From Polytrichum commune (lineage: Eukaryota; Streptophyta; Polytrichopsida; Polytrichales; Polytrichaceae), in contig OX485805.1 in the NCBI GenBank assembly GCA_950295325.1, forward strand, positions 56,384,758 through 56,448,757: a DNA stretch of 64,000 nt, in the 5' to 3' direction. Below, one piece after another: positions 34,220-43,437 of this stretch; positions within the stretch are counted from its first letter, which is position 1, and each line of letters begins with the position of its first letter. The notes below the pieces were generated by a model. It was not told the origin of the DNA, searched no databases, and saw only the letters and a list, made by a program, of their open reading frames with translations. The translations under genes and the position numbers were made by a program.

Positions 34220-35203
34220 TCAGCCGATCGAGGATTGTGCTCCCATTGTTGGAGAAAAAATAGAAGCATCAAGTGCCACAGTTGGAATAAGAACATGACC
34301 ATATGAAGATGACAAGCTCCCACTGTTTGAGACACAAGAAGAAGAAGAACTCCCACTATTTGTGTAAGGAAGAGTTGCACTAGGAAGAGGAGAGGGAAGG
34401 ATACAATAATCCATAGGTTCCAAGGTGGGGAATAAGGCAAGATAAAACCGTTTGGGACGTACATCGAAATGAACATCAGCGCTCTCGATAATCTTATCAG
34501 AACGGGGATCCCACAAGCGATATGCTCGAGAATGAAGATTGTAACCCACAAAAATCACTGGTAGACTCTTAGGGTCAAGTTTCGTACGTACCTCCTTGTT
34601 GATATGAACATAGGCCAGAGTACCGAATACTCGGTAATGTGAGACTGAAGGTTTGTGAGCAAACCATTTCTCATACGGTATAACTGAACGGAGTTGTTTG
34701 TTCGTTGTCCGATTGAGTAAGTATACCGCACAATTGATAGCTTCTGCCCAAAGATGTGTAGGAAGAGGAAAAACATGAAGCATGCTTCGAGCTGATTCCA
34801 CAACTGTCCGATTGTCACGCTCGAGGAAACCATTTTGTTGTGAGCTATAAGTGGTGGATAATTCATGATGTATACCATGTTGATCCAGAAAGAGAGTGAA
34901 TACTTTGTTGAGATATTCACGACCCTGATCAGTGCGTAATTTCTTCACCTCAATGCCTTGATCGCGTCGAACAATCTTGACCACCTTCTGAAAGAAAGGG
35001 AAGGCCGCATCCTTGTTGCGTGCACATAAAACAAACCGGTAGCAAGATGTGTTGTCTTTATACAAAATAAAATACTGTGATCCACCAAGGGAAGAGCAAG
35101 CGATTTTTCCAGAAGTATCGTCATGCAGGAAAGTACCCACGGGTAGGTTTCGAAGTTTGTTAACATCTGTAGGATAACTCGCCTTGTTGTGTTTGCCTTG
35201 CAT
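34220..35203 (-). pseudogene. Integrase of element B (open frame within a decayed polyprotein)
   Basis: This 327-codon frame starts just after the zinc-binding CHGC (35204-35220) and carries the three acidic residues of the rve core: HDDTSGK (first Asp), LRTDQGREYL (second Asp) and SQQNGFLERDNRTVVESARS (Glu). Downstream are LWAEAINCAVYLLNRT and a VFGTLAYVH/FVGYN block, as in copia elements. The catalytic triad looks intact, so this is the best preserved domain. It has no start of its own in the native polyprotein. The C-terminal part beyond about 34450 becomes low-complexity serine-rich. Confidence 0.92.
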
Positions 35204-35297
35204 GCACCCATGACATAGTTCCTGAGGAATCGTGGTGTTCTTGAGTTTGAAATCTTGAAGAGAATTCTATGAACTCATATGTTGGAGAGTTATATAA

Positions 35298-36130
35298 TTA
35301 ACATGTCCCATAATTGCGGAAGTGACATAGCCGCATTTCATTATAGTCTGACCTATCTCTTGGATGTGTCACTAAAGCAACTGAGGATGCAACTGGAGAA
35401 GTTACTGAAGGAGGTATGACTGTCAGAGAAAGCTCATACAATTTATTAACTCGTTTGCCATTCATGACTAATTCTCCATCCTTAGTTTGAAACTCACAAT
35501 TACTAGGGTGAGAAAGGGATAGAAATATAATCTCAACATCGGAAACTGTCCCAACAGACAAGAGGTTGCGACCCAAATCAGGGATATAAATAACATTGTG
35601 GAGGATACCTGGTAATTGGCGACCATTGACATGCCTGACGATTTTAATATCCCCTCTACCTTTGACCCAAATTGTTTTGTTGTCAGCAACAATAACTGGT
35701 CAAATACCTCATTGATCGAGTTGAAAGTTGTGAACCACTCACGACGATTTGTCATATGTTCTGTTGCAGCTGAATCAACATACCACTTGTCTAATAACAA
35801 GGAAAATGTTGAAAATGCAGTGGAACAGGTAGAAACCATGAATGCTAGTACAGGTTCATCATCAGAAGAAGGATGAGTATCTGAGTTATCAGACAAGGTT
35901 GTTGTATACATGGCTCCTGCGATATTAGCAGCACTAAGGCCGGAATAGGGTTTGCCGCCAGGTTTTGTAAGAGGTTTCTCGTGAGGTTCCAGACAATCAA
36001 CAGTCCAATGGTCACCTCGTTTCCCGCAATTAAGACACCTCGCTCGACTCTTCAAGTCTTTGAGATACTCAACATCTTTTCGATGTTGTTGAAGATGCCC
36101 CAGCAGATCGCGTAAAAAATGCCTTGTCAC
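35298..36130 (-). pseudogene. Zinc knuckle, protease and GAG-pre-integrase of element B
   Basis: A knuckle CLNCGKRGDHWTVDC has spacing C-x2-C-x5-H-x4-C, one residue longer than the usual C-x2-C-x4-H-x4-C. The protease follows with WYVDSAATEHMT: Asp is kept and the usual DSGA reads DSAA. A frameshift near 35640-35700 moves the reading into the frame ending 35298, where LGRNLLSVGTVSD and a GAG-pre-integrase block with NKLYEL lie. The last part (around 35298-35340) ends in a stop before the integrase. Confidence 0.88.
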
Positions 36131-36758
36131 TGCCTTCGTCGAAATTACCTTGCCCCTTTAAGATTGCCTCATGTCGTAACAAACGCTCTTCAAGAAGATC
36201 GGCAGTTTGCTTAAGTGGATCCACATTGGACCAAGCAGCAATAACGCTATTATAACTGGGAGGTAGACTCAAAATAATCTTTGCCATAATCATGCTTTGA
36301 GTTAGTGGATGCTTGAGATCAGCCAGTATCACAGCCATGTTTGTAACAGTTTGAACATGAGAGGAAATATCATCAGTCTGACTCATCTTATAATCGTAGA
36401 ACTTTGCTTGGAAGTTGAACACATTCTCTTCAGTCTTCTTCAGATGGAGCGCATTAAGCTTTTTCCACATGGCATGAGTATCTTGACAGGTGGTAAGCTT
36501 ACCAAGAATTCGTGTAGATAAGCTACAGCATAAGTGATATTTTGATGTTGCATCCTTGTCCTCCCAGATTTATTGTTGTTTGATGTCATTAGCACAGGGA
36601 ACTTGATTTGTAGGTATAACTAGTCGGAGCTCTTCACCGTTGACCAGGCGAAGCAATTTCTTGGCCGCATACATGGTTTCCATTTGGAATTTCCATATAG
36701 AGAAACCATCTCCATCAAGAATCTTGAGATGTAATTTCTCATTCTAGACAGAGTCCAT
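36069..36758 (-). pseudogene. gag of element B (decayed)
   Basis: It begins at ATG 36758 with a stop at codon 5 and runs through SIWKFQMETMYAAKKLLRLV, then MWKKLNALHLKKTEENVFNF, MSQTDDISSHVQTVTNMAVI and SLPPSYNSVIAAW. This is the UBN2-type gag of plant copia elements, which forms the element's particles. Stops and a frame change near 36080-36130 and 36540 separate it from the knuckle. Confidence 0.88.
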
Positions 36759-37041
36759 CTCGTAAGGAAGGTGTGACACAACCAATTAATAGTGAAACAT
36801 TAGTGCAAATCTATGGACGCGTGATGGAGAAATTGTCTTCAACTCGATCGCGAGCTGCTAGACTCTACGTTCCTACAACCTGCTTCTCTTGCGATGGAAT
36901 CTTCCAATCCACCTCATAGAACAAATGCTATTGAACAAATGATAGCACAGATGCTATTGAACAAATGATAGAAGAGATGATAAAATAGATGCTATTCAAG
37001 AATTTCAAGAATTAAAGATACCGCGCAACGGAGCAGCGGGT

Positions 37042-37055
37042 GTGGGCCCATAACC
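37042..37055 (-). promoter_or_regulatory. Primer-binding site of element B, internal initiator-tRNA type
   Basis: On the minus strand GGTTATGGGCCCAC follows the LTR with no gap. It is complementary to the anticodon arm of plant initiator tRNA-Met (GTGGGCCCATAACC), not to its 3' end. Drosophila copia and some relatives prime from a cut half of this tRNA at the same place. Most plant copia elements instead use TGGTATCAGAGC, complementary to the tRNA 3' end. Confidence 0.85.
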
Positions 37056-37355
37056 TAAAGGATTTATAGACAGGGAACTGCTTAAGAGAATATTAAGCTT
37101 GTTAAGAGAATTCTTTATTAGAGTGCTGCAAAATGCATCACTGAATCAATCCACAACAGAGTAACAATATCTTGTGAGGATACAAGAATGCAGGACTATG
37201 GCTCTACTCCGTGCCGCTCTGTCTACGATTGGAAAGACTATACTATGTTTTGTGCACAATGACAATGTAGCGAAACTACTTCTAACAGAAAAGAATGGAT
37301 GAAGAATACTTACATCCAACAACAAAAAAGGAAGTACTAATACTTACATCCAACA
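37056..37355 (-). repeat. 5' LTR of element B (300 bp, with a 34-bp junction duplication)
   Basis: 37056-37321 matches the 266-bp 3' LTR. The extra 34 bp at its outer edge (37322-37355) repeat the LTR end (ACTTACATCCAACA) and a flank-like word (AAAAAAGGAAGTACT). So LTR end and flank appear twice in tandem. Confidence 0.85.
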
Positions 37356-37360
37356 AAAAG

Positions 37361-37881
37361 AAGGAAGTACTTAACGCCTCCAAGAAAACGATTTGTCATA
37401 GGACCACAAAGGTCACTATGAATCAGAAGACCAGGTCTATCCCGGTGTTGTTGAGGTTCATGCTGTGGAAATGAACACCGACCACTTTTACCAAGAGCAC
37501 ATCCAGTACCAAAGTCGTGATGATTTGTAGAATCAGTAAGATGCAAGCCTTTCACTGTATTGCTCCATGCCATATCAAGAATGATGCCATCATGAATTTG
37601 ACCAAAGCGAACATCCCAAATATCCATAGAATTAACACCATCAGTAACAAATACTCAATCCCAAGCTAGTTGCAAGATACGTTTGAGCAGAAAGGAGAGT
37701 CGGCCGAATATCTAGACAATAAATATTGTCATTCAAAGAGCCTCTCATCAAGACGGTGCTCCCACACATCATTTGACATCCATCCCATGTATACAATGTA
37801 TTAAAACCCTTAGCAGTAGCCAAAGAGACAAAAAAATAAGCTGCAATGGAGTATGGGGACAAAAAAATGTTTGTGAGGATT
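37361..37881 (-). pseudogene. GAG-pre-integrase and start of integrase of element A
   Basis: The minus strand gives YFFVSLATAKGFNTLYTWDG (37840), CQMMCGSTVL and ...LNDNIYCLDIRPT, then the integrase zinc region and core start: CALGKSGRCSFPQHEP, then RPGLLIHSDLCGPMTNRFLG, GGVKYFLLF up to the target duplication. HSDLCGPM holds the first catalytic Asp. A frame break near 37640 separates the two parts. It is continued at 32038 beyond element B. Confidence 0.85.
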
Positions 37882-38492
37882 GGAGCAAGCATGGTTAAGT
37901 ATACGGAAAAAAGTATTTTGGTATACCAAAATCATTTATTTTTTGGTGAAACGTCCAAAAGTAGTAGTAAAGTGTTATTTAAATTGATTTTTTTTCATGC
38001 TGCTCTTTATTGTTGTGTTAAGTACTCAAATATAGATTATCAAGATGATATCTTCAAAACTTATCATTGAAAGTACTCCTCAAAAGGTAATGGTTGAATC
38101 TAGTTTTGGACGTAGATTTCATGACCTTAAACATTTTGAAGTTGGACTTTTTCATGTTTCTTAAATTCTTTATAAACTTGAGGGCACCGTTATAAATTTT
38201 TTATAGAAAGACATCAATTTGATGTAATTTTATCATACTTTAAATAAATTTTAAGCAATTACATGTTCAATATACCTACTTGCACACTACTTCCACTATC
38301 TTCTAAAATATGCAAACTTTCTAGGCAAAAACATTTTTCAACATGAATTGCTTGGCTTTGTAGATCAATGTGTTTCTCAAATGTTTATGATTTTTTTCCT
38401 TCACAAAATTCAAAGTTAGTATATAATATTGAATCACTTTCACTTGAACCTATGTAGGGTGATGGAGTTGTATACTTGACCGTGCTTGCGCC
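37882..38492. mobile_element. GCAAGCATGG-ended MITE, copy 3 (611 bp, full length)
   Basis: The left end GGAGCAAGCATGGTTAAGTA (37882) and the right end, read on the minus strand from 38492, GGCGCAAGCACGGTCAAGTA, form 23-bp inverted repeats with three mismatches. It separates the protease and GAG-pre-integrase pieces of copia element A, so it inserted into A. It is the only copy with both termini and the full body, and has no transposase frame. Superfamily unknown: no clear target duplication. Confidence 0.88.
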
Positions 38493-38780
38493 CAGGTACT
38501 AGCCTCCACACGTCCATCAATCAAAATAGAAACGTGGATATCATCACAACCTTCCACCCATATATTGTGACCAACTATAGCCTGCACGGGCCAAACTCCA
38601 AGAGCAATAGATTAGAACATAGAGAAATATTCAAGATGACCGGTCATATGGTTTGTAGCACTGCTATGTGCAAACCATTGGTGTTCATCAATATGAAGAA
38701 ACTGCACAAAGGCCATGAAAGCAGTTGGTGCTTTCAAGAAGGAAAAGAACCAGCAAAACTAGAAGAAGAAACATGAGATG
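38493..38780 (-). pseudogene. Protease region of element A
   Basis: The minus strand encodes QWFAHSSATNHMTGHLEYFS near 38640-38700, the retropepsin active-site region where copia elements have WxxDSGATxHM. Here His replaces the catalytic Asp and SS replaces SG. It continues VEGCDDIHVSILIDGRVEAS to the MITE edge. Confidence 0.8.
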
Positions 38781-38889
38781 AAACTCCTCCCGGGATGGCA
38801 ACTTTTCTTTCAAAAGGAGCTCCTTATTATTCCCTTCAAATGCATCTAAGAGTTTATAATTTGTTGTTATGCAAAGCAAAACAACAAGC

Positions 38890-39053
38890 AACACCATATT
38901 CGAAATTTTGGGAGATTTCCAGTCTCCCAATTTGATGACAGTTTAGGTGGAGTCGACCTAAAATGTACCCAGTGGGTACATTTTAAGTCGACTCAACCTA
39001 AACTGTATTTTCCCAAAATCATGGAATTTTCCCAAAATTTCGAATATGGTGTT
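38890..39053. mobile_element. Palindromic foldback element with GTCGAC core motif
   Basis: Perfect 24-bp ends: AACACCATATTCGAAATTTT (then GGGA) at 38890-38913 and its exact complement at 39030-39053. The interior is a second near-perfect hairpin: GTTTAGGTGGAGTCGACCTA, then AAATGTACCCA, against its complement (38941-39003). The whole 164 bp could fold into one long stem. AAGC flanks both sides (38886-38889, 39054-39057), a possible 4-bp target duplication. It marks the upstream limit of copia element A. Confidence 0.85.
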
Positions 39054-39849
39054 AAGCGTAGAAAGAAGACATTGAGAGGAATCCATAAACATTCAAATCA
39101 ACAAAGTTTTGGACCTCTAAAAATTCATTTTTAGTACTTATTATAATTTTTTTTTTCTTATGCAGGGGTCATCGTCCAGACCCTTAGCTTTATATTTTCT
39201 TTCTTAGAATTTTTAAATTTTTTAAATCTAAAATTTTCTAATGGATTCCTAGGTTCTTAGGACATGGTTTAGGGTTCCTCTCCATCCTCAAACCCTAGAC
39301 CCTAAACCATGTCCTAAGACCCTTTCAATGGTAAATCACAAAAATTATAACCTCAATGCTAATGAGGATTTTGTAATATTTTTGACTTCTAAGTTAATTA
39401 CATGCTTTATTGACGGTTTCACTTCGAAAATGAATCCCAATCAATTGTTTATTTACTCAATGAAAGTGAACATATATATTGGATTTTAGACCTTGAAGAT
39501 GAAATGCACTCAATATGGGTTATATGGACAAGCGGCCTTCACAAATGCAAGGGCGATTTTATTTTTCGAAGTCGGTGCCCAGCCCTGGCAGATGTGATCT
39601 AGCCTGGGGCGGTGATTGCCACTCCGGACACAAGTTTGTCTGGTATACATACACAAGGTGAACTGAGGTAAACCAGTTCAATCTGCACCTTCAGAAAAAT
39701 GAATCAACGTTCAATGCTTGCAGCAGAGAGCTTGATTCTATGTTGAAAGCTTGTTGATTCCCCATCGAATTTGTTGCACTAGACCTGGTACCCAGTCCCT
39801 AGCCCAAAAGGGGAAAAACGGCAATCCACGGCATGGCTCAAATGCAAAC
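39054..39849. other. Gene-free stretch with one strong hairpin
   Basis: No recognisable coding region. The hairpin at 39253-39320 is listed separately. Confidence 0.5.
39253..39320. repeat. Hairpin with 20-bp stem
   Basis: TTCTTAGGACATGGTTTAGG at 39254 pairs with CCTAAACCATGTCCTAAGAC (39301-39320); one mismatch, loop about 25 bp. It contains one TTTAGGG and one CCCTAAA, the plant telomere heptamer, but as single units. Confidence 0.75.
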
Positions 39850-40430
39850 TGTAGTTGCTCCCTTACGTGGGTGTGCAAGCAATGGCCTTCAATTCTCAAT
39901 TCTGAGTGTTCCAATTACGCCTGCCATTCTCGAGCAACTGATTGTTTCCGTGACTAACCTACTTAGAGTTATTTAGCCGACACCTATCCATGTACATGTC
40001 GGTTAAATTAACCAACTGGGTTCGTGGGGAGCGTCCAAACTCAATCACAGCATCCCAACGAGGACTAAGACAATCGCTAATTCCAAGAGAAATGTAATCA
40101 TTACGAATTTAAAGCCAATAACATGAAGTGCATGTGAAATGTGTAATCATTTTATGAGAGTATCGATTTCATTACTGCGATGATCGATAAACAAGTGTGG
40201 TTTCCAACTGTCCCACACAGCATCCAATTGTTCCAAAGGTGGTGGAACATGCACAAAACATTTATCATCCCTCCTCGCCTGCAATATCCCCTCTACGCAA
40301 AAATCCCTGATCTGTACAATAGGCTTCCCTCACGCGCGCATTGGAATACCACTCTTTTGAGTGAGCAAGGAGTGTTGTCAATTATTTGTCTCTCGGAGTT
40401 CTGGATCCGAGCATCTGAAGCAGATTCAGA
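39850..40430 (-). repeat. BTB segment, copy 3 (3' flank only)
   Basis: It follows the 3' flank of copy 1 in order: GCCTTCAAT, TGACTAAC, CTATCCATGTACATG, CCAACGAGGACT, ATGAGAGTATCGATTTCATT, ACTGCGATG, GGTGGTGGAACATGC, CCTGCAAT, CCTCACGCGCGC and GAGTGTTGTCAAT. Homology stops near 40430, before any BTB coding sequence, and the phytocyanin 3' flank follows. The 109-codon plus-strand frame at 40180 is a chance frame in this repeat. Confidence 0.7.
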
Positions 40431-40609
40431 GTCCATCACCGACCGCCGACTCTCATTAATCACCTTCTTCTTCGCCTCCGCTTCGGAGGCTCCGGCCAGG
40501 CTAACCTAAAATCCCCTCCTACTCTCCACAACCCAATGACCCCATCAAGGCAATACGCCAACCTCAGCAAAGCAGCAAATCCGTGAGGTCATCCTAGACC
40601 TAGAAGATC

Positions 40610-41913
40610 CTAGACCAAAATGGCGACAAGGGCGACCCCAAGGCTAGCAACCACGAAGGTGCAGGCCACCCGTAGAGCTCCACTGGCCGATTGCTGGGGT
40701 GTAGGTGCGGGCGCACCTGAAGCAGGCGTAGGCTCTGTTGCCACTGGCGGTGAGGGAGTCTTCACAGGCGTTGGCGCGGGGGTCTTCACAGGCGTAGGCG
40801 CGGGCGTCTTCACAGGCGTGGGCGCGGGGGCCTTCACAGGCGTGGGCGCGGGGGCCTTCACAGGCGTGGGCGCGGGTGTCACCGTCGGGGGTGCAGCTGG
40901 AGGCGCAGTTGGTGGGGTGGCAGGAGGTGCAGTTGGCGGGGTAGCAGGAGGTGCAGTTGGTGGGGTGGCCGGAGGTGCAGTTGGTGGGGTGGCCGGAGGT
41001 GCAGGTGGTGCGGTAGCTGGAAGGGGAGTGGCAACAGGGGGTGGGACGGTAGGGGGTAGACTGGTGGGAGGGGTAGCGGCGGCGCTCACAACCACTTTCA
41101 TCTTCATCCCGGAGTCGCAGTGGAGAGGGACGTTACAGATGAAGTAGAATGTACCCGCAGCGTCTAGACTGACGGTGTCCTTGCCGCTAGTGTACGTGGT
41201 GCCCGTGGCCGCGCAATTTGTGTACTCGGCGGCAGTCTTAGCCACTTGCACGTCATGGGCGCCGGCAACGTAGTTGAAAACTGCGGAAAATATACGACAA
41301 GGTTAGGTATTTATGTATGTATGTGAGCTTCGGTTGTATGAGGACAAGAGTAATGCTCGATGCAGCACAGTGTCACATGTAAGATTCTATTGACATGGTA
41401 TGGCGGTGAGGAGCGAGACAGATCATGTCTATCTTCTTGGTTTGGTTGGTGGCTCAACCTCTCCGATAGATCGTGGAGGGTGGTTCATGCCTTCCAGAAC
41501 CCTATGCTAGAAAACGTTGTAGACAGTGATGTGAAGCATATCTTTGAAGCTTTAGCTGTATAGAGGCACACATGTATATGTGTTTTAAGTGACTGATGAA
41601 GACAACAGGGGCGTGCAACATAGGGAGTGGTGAGCAACGACAACCTACCAGCAGGTGGTAGAAATAATTGTAACAGTCAGACAGACAAGAAAAGTGAGGG
41701 TACGGTCTGTAGCATACCAAGGGTGTCTCCGACGGTGAATTTTTGCTTGCCAGCCCATGTGTCATAGTATGTAGTGTCTGTGCCGGGTGGAAATTGCCAT
41801 CCGTAGGTACCTGCCACAGTGTAGGAGGTGGCCGAGGCTACCTCCAAAGCGGCGAAGAACGCCACCATAACCATCAAGGCCACGGCCACGGCATTGCCTC
41901 TTCCCTGAGCCAT
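40610..41913 (-). CDS. Phytocyanin (uclacyanin-like) with proline-rich tail, 288 aa, two exons
   Basis: Exon 1 is 41718-41913 (65 codons plus one base) and exon 2 is 40610-41280. The joined frame is 288 residues. Residues 1-29 are a signal peptide (hydrophobic core ALMVMVAFFAALEVASA). The plastocyanin-like domain spans about 30-130, with FNYVAGAHDVQVA, TYTSGKDTVSLDAAG and FYFICNVPLHCDSGMKMKV. Type-1 copper ligands fit: His74, Cys114, His119 and Met124; Cys88 and Cys120 fit the structural disulphide. The Met ligand points to the uclacyanin/plantacyanin group rather than stellacyanin. Residues 131-260 are a Pro/Ala/Thr tail with two octapeptide repeats, suited to arabinogalactan-type glycosylation. 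The hydrophobic C-terminus (VACTFVVASLGVALVAILV) after small residues fits a GPI-anchor signal. Expected location is the outer face of the plasma membrane or wall. The copper-protein role is family knowledge; its partner and process are unknown. Confidence 0.93.
40758..40877 (-). repeat. 24-bp coding repeat, 5 copies (PAPTPVKx)
   Basis: GTCTTCACAGGCGT or GCCTTCACAGGCGT starts at 40758, 40782, 40806, 40830 and 40854, an exact 24-bp period. On the coding strand each unit encodes the octapeptide TPAPTPVK or APAPTPVK. The period is a multiple of 3, so copy number can change without breaking the frame. Confidence 0.95.
40902..41021 (-). repeat. 24-bp coding repeat, 5 copies (PPTAPPAT)
   Basis: GGTGCAG (or GGCGCAG) starts at 40902, 40926, 40950, 40974 and 40998, again 24 bp apart. 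It encodes PPATPPTA-type octapeptides in the phytocyanin tail. It is a different sequence from the neighbouring array. Confidence 0.95.
41281..41717 (-). other. Phytocyanin intron (437 bp, phase 1)
   Basis: Donor CTTG|GTATGC at 41718/41717 and acceptor TTCCGCAG|TTTTC at 41281/41280. The split codon becomes GTT, giving GDTLVFNYV, the usual phytocyanin sequence at this place. The intron position and phase match the family's conserved intron. Confidence 0.92.
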
Positions 41914-43100
41914 CTTGGGCTTGCCTGTCACTGCCCAAGGGCTGCCAATTCCCGAATGTAATGATTCAGAACACCTCCGGTCTGCTTCATGCAAAAACGA
42001 TCCAAACGTGAGAAATCCCTGACAGCCTGTGTGGATACTACAACAATATGGCACGCACTTCACACGCTCCAACATTCAGGTAAATCGAAATGCATGCTAC
42101 CTTTAACAAGCTATTCGGCAAGTTACGATTGGGACAGCCTGCCCACACTGACGATACAAACTGGGATGAGACAAAGGAAATCCCAAATTCAGTGATTAGA
42201 TCTACCACATCGGCGGGAGAAATGACGTGGGGGTTACCCCATCAGCCAACAATGCCAAGAAATTCCACAGGCCTTGATGTCTGTAGAAAAATTTGCTGCG
42301 AAGAAACCGCTCTAAAATTAAACGTCACCATTTGGCGTCCATCTTCCATGCGATAAGATCGCAATCGCTGGAAATTCGCAAAGACACTTGTCCACACTGA
42401 ATCGCAACGATGATTTGTGGATCCGAAAAATAATGGCCAAGTAGTACTGTTGCGACCGGTGGACCGCTGCCGATTAACACGAATTTTCACATCCTCACAC
42501 CCGAATATGCTAATGCAGGGCACAATCCCTACTTAAGAATGGAGTCCCCAAGAAAACATTAATCCGATCACATACATTTCTATCACACTGTTGAAGAGGC
42601 CAAATGCGGCCAAGTCTAAAGTGCATGTAAGATCTCCACTAAACTAGCATTGTGGGTCCACCCACTTGCCTCCGAATGCAACCAAACCTAGTCCAGGAAC
42701 CAGCTCCGCTCGAAAGTTTTTAGAGCTGACCTCTAATGATGATGATGATTCCAAATTCCCCCAACATGATTCAACCCCGGTGCATTGGGTACCCACATCG
42801 TGGGAATCCACGCGCCTTAGAAGGCGCAATACATATGCCTAACTCAAAGTTACAAAATGGAAGGAAGACATCCTAGCGAAGACTCAAACAGAGCGACTGG
42901 CCCAATGGCACTACAACTCCGGTCTCTCAAGTCATCACCCGCAACCGATGATAACCTCACTGCAACGTTTTGAAAAAACTTAACTTTTGCACTACAAGTT
43001 GGTACCCCGGAACTCCCATCACATTCATCCAAACTAACCCAAGCGGCAACCCGCCGACATACAAAAGCATCTCAAATATGAAACTTCTAGAATTACTAGA
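41914..43100. other. Upstream region of the phytocyanin gene
   Basis: No second gene is supported. I find no convincing TATA box close to the start codon by eye. Several short frames here overlap on both strands. GC content is higher than in the rest of the intergenic DNA. Confidence 0.45.
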
Positions 43101-43437
43101 CTACTCTCACCTTCTAGAATCCCCAAAAAAACACCTGTACCATCAATCATTCAACCTCCATCGAACAATCATCGCCAACTTTGAACCAAAACACCTTGCC
43201 TCTGAAAACAAATCCAAACACACTGCCTCTAGAAAAACAAACAGAAAGTGACATTTCACCGGGCATACAAAACTACTCTCACACTCTAGAAACTCCACTA
43301 CACACCTCTCCATCGACCATCCGACCTCAATCAAACAATGCCCATCACCTCCAAAACCAAAATGCACCCTGCTAAATCCGAACACAGTGGCTGCCTCTGC
43401 AAACAAACACAAAATGATATTTCCACACACCTTAATG
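43101..43437. repeat. Tandem duplication, 172-bp unit
   Basis: CTACTCTCAC starts at 43101 and 43273. After it both units run TCTAGAA, CACC, CCATC, CCTC, TCAAAC/TCGAAC AAT, CATCGCC/CATCACC, AACCAAAA, GCCTCT, AAACAAAC and a GTGACATTTC or ATGATATTTC end. Copies are moderately diverged. The minus-strand frame across it (43143-43532) has no domain. Confidence 0.75.

Larger units (their letters stand above)
32044..37355 (-). mobile_element. Full-length Ty1/copia retrotransposon (element B), 5.3 kb, decayed
   Basis: Both LTRs (37056-37355 and 32044-32309), a primer-binding site directly inside the 5' LTR, gag, CCHC zinc knuckle, protease, integrase, reverse transcriptase, RNase H and a polypurine tract are all present in copia order (integrase before RT). 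The 5-bp duplication AAAAG flanks it. The integrase frame (34220-35203) is open over 327 codons, but gag, protease and RT contain stops and frameshifts. LTR sequences differ at scattered positions, so the insertion is not very recent. It is non-autonomous today. Confidence 0.95.
29680..38889 (-). mobile_element. Outer Ty1/copia retrotransposon (element A), 5'-truncated and interrupted
   Basis: Reading on the minus strand: protease piece (38493-38780), MITE insertion (37882-38492), GAG-pre-integrase and integrase start (37361-37881), insertion of element B with its target duplication (32039-37360), rest of integrase (to 32038), reverse transcriptase and RNase H (30074-31640), polypurine tract AAGTGGGAG (29994-30002) and 3' LTR starting TGTTGGAGTTAACAAACAAG at 29993. 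No gag or 5' LTR is visible upstream of 38780, so that end is lost. All coding parts carry stops and frameshifts. The left LTR edge (~29680) is estimated from where homology to the BTB segment stops. Confidence 0.8.

Noticed and set aside
39253-39320. Interstitial telomere repeat
   Set aside because: Only one TTTAGGG and one CCCTAAA, created by the hairpin arms; no tandem run.
40620-41147. Long plus-strand open frame of 175 codons, glycine/valine/alanine-rich
   Set aside because: It is antisense to the phytocyanin proline-rich tail; the frame stays open because of the GC-rich 24-bp repeats on the other strand.
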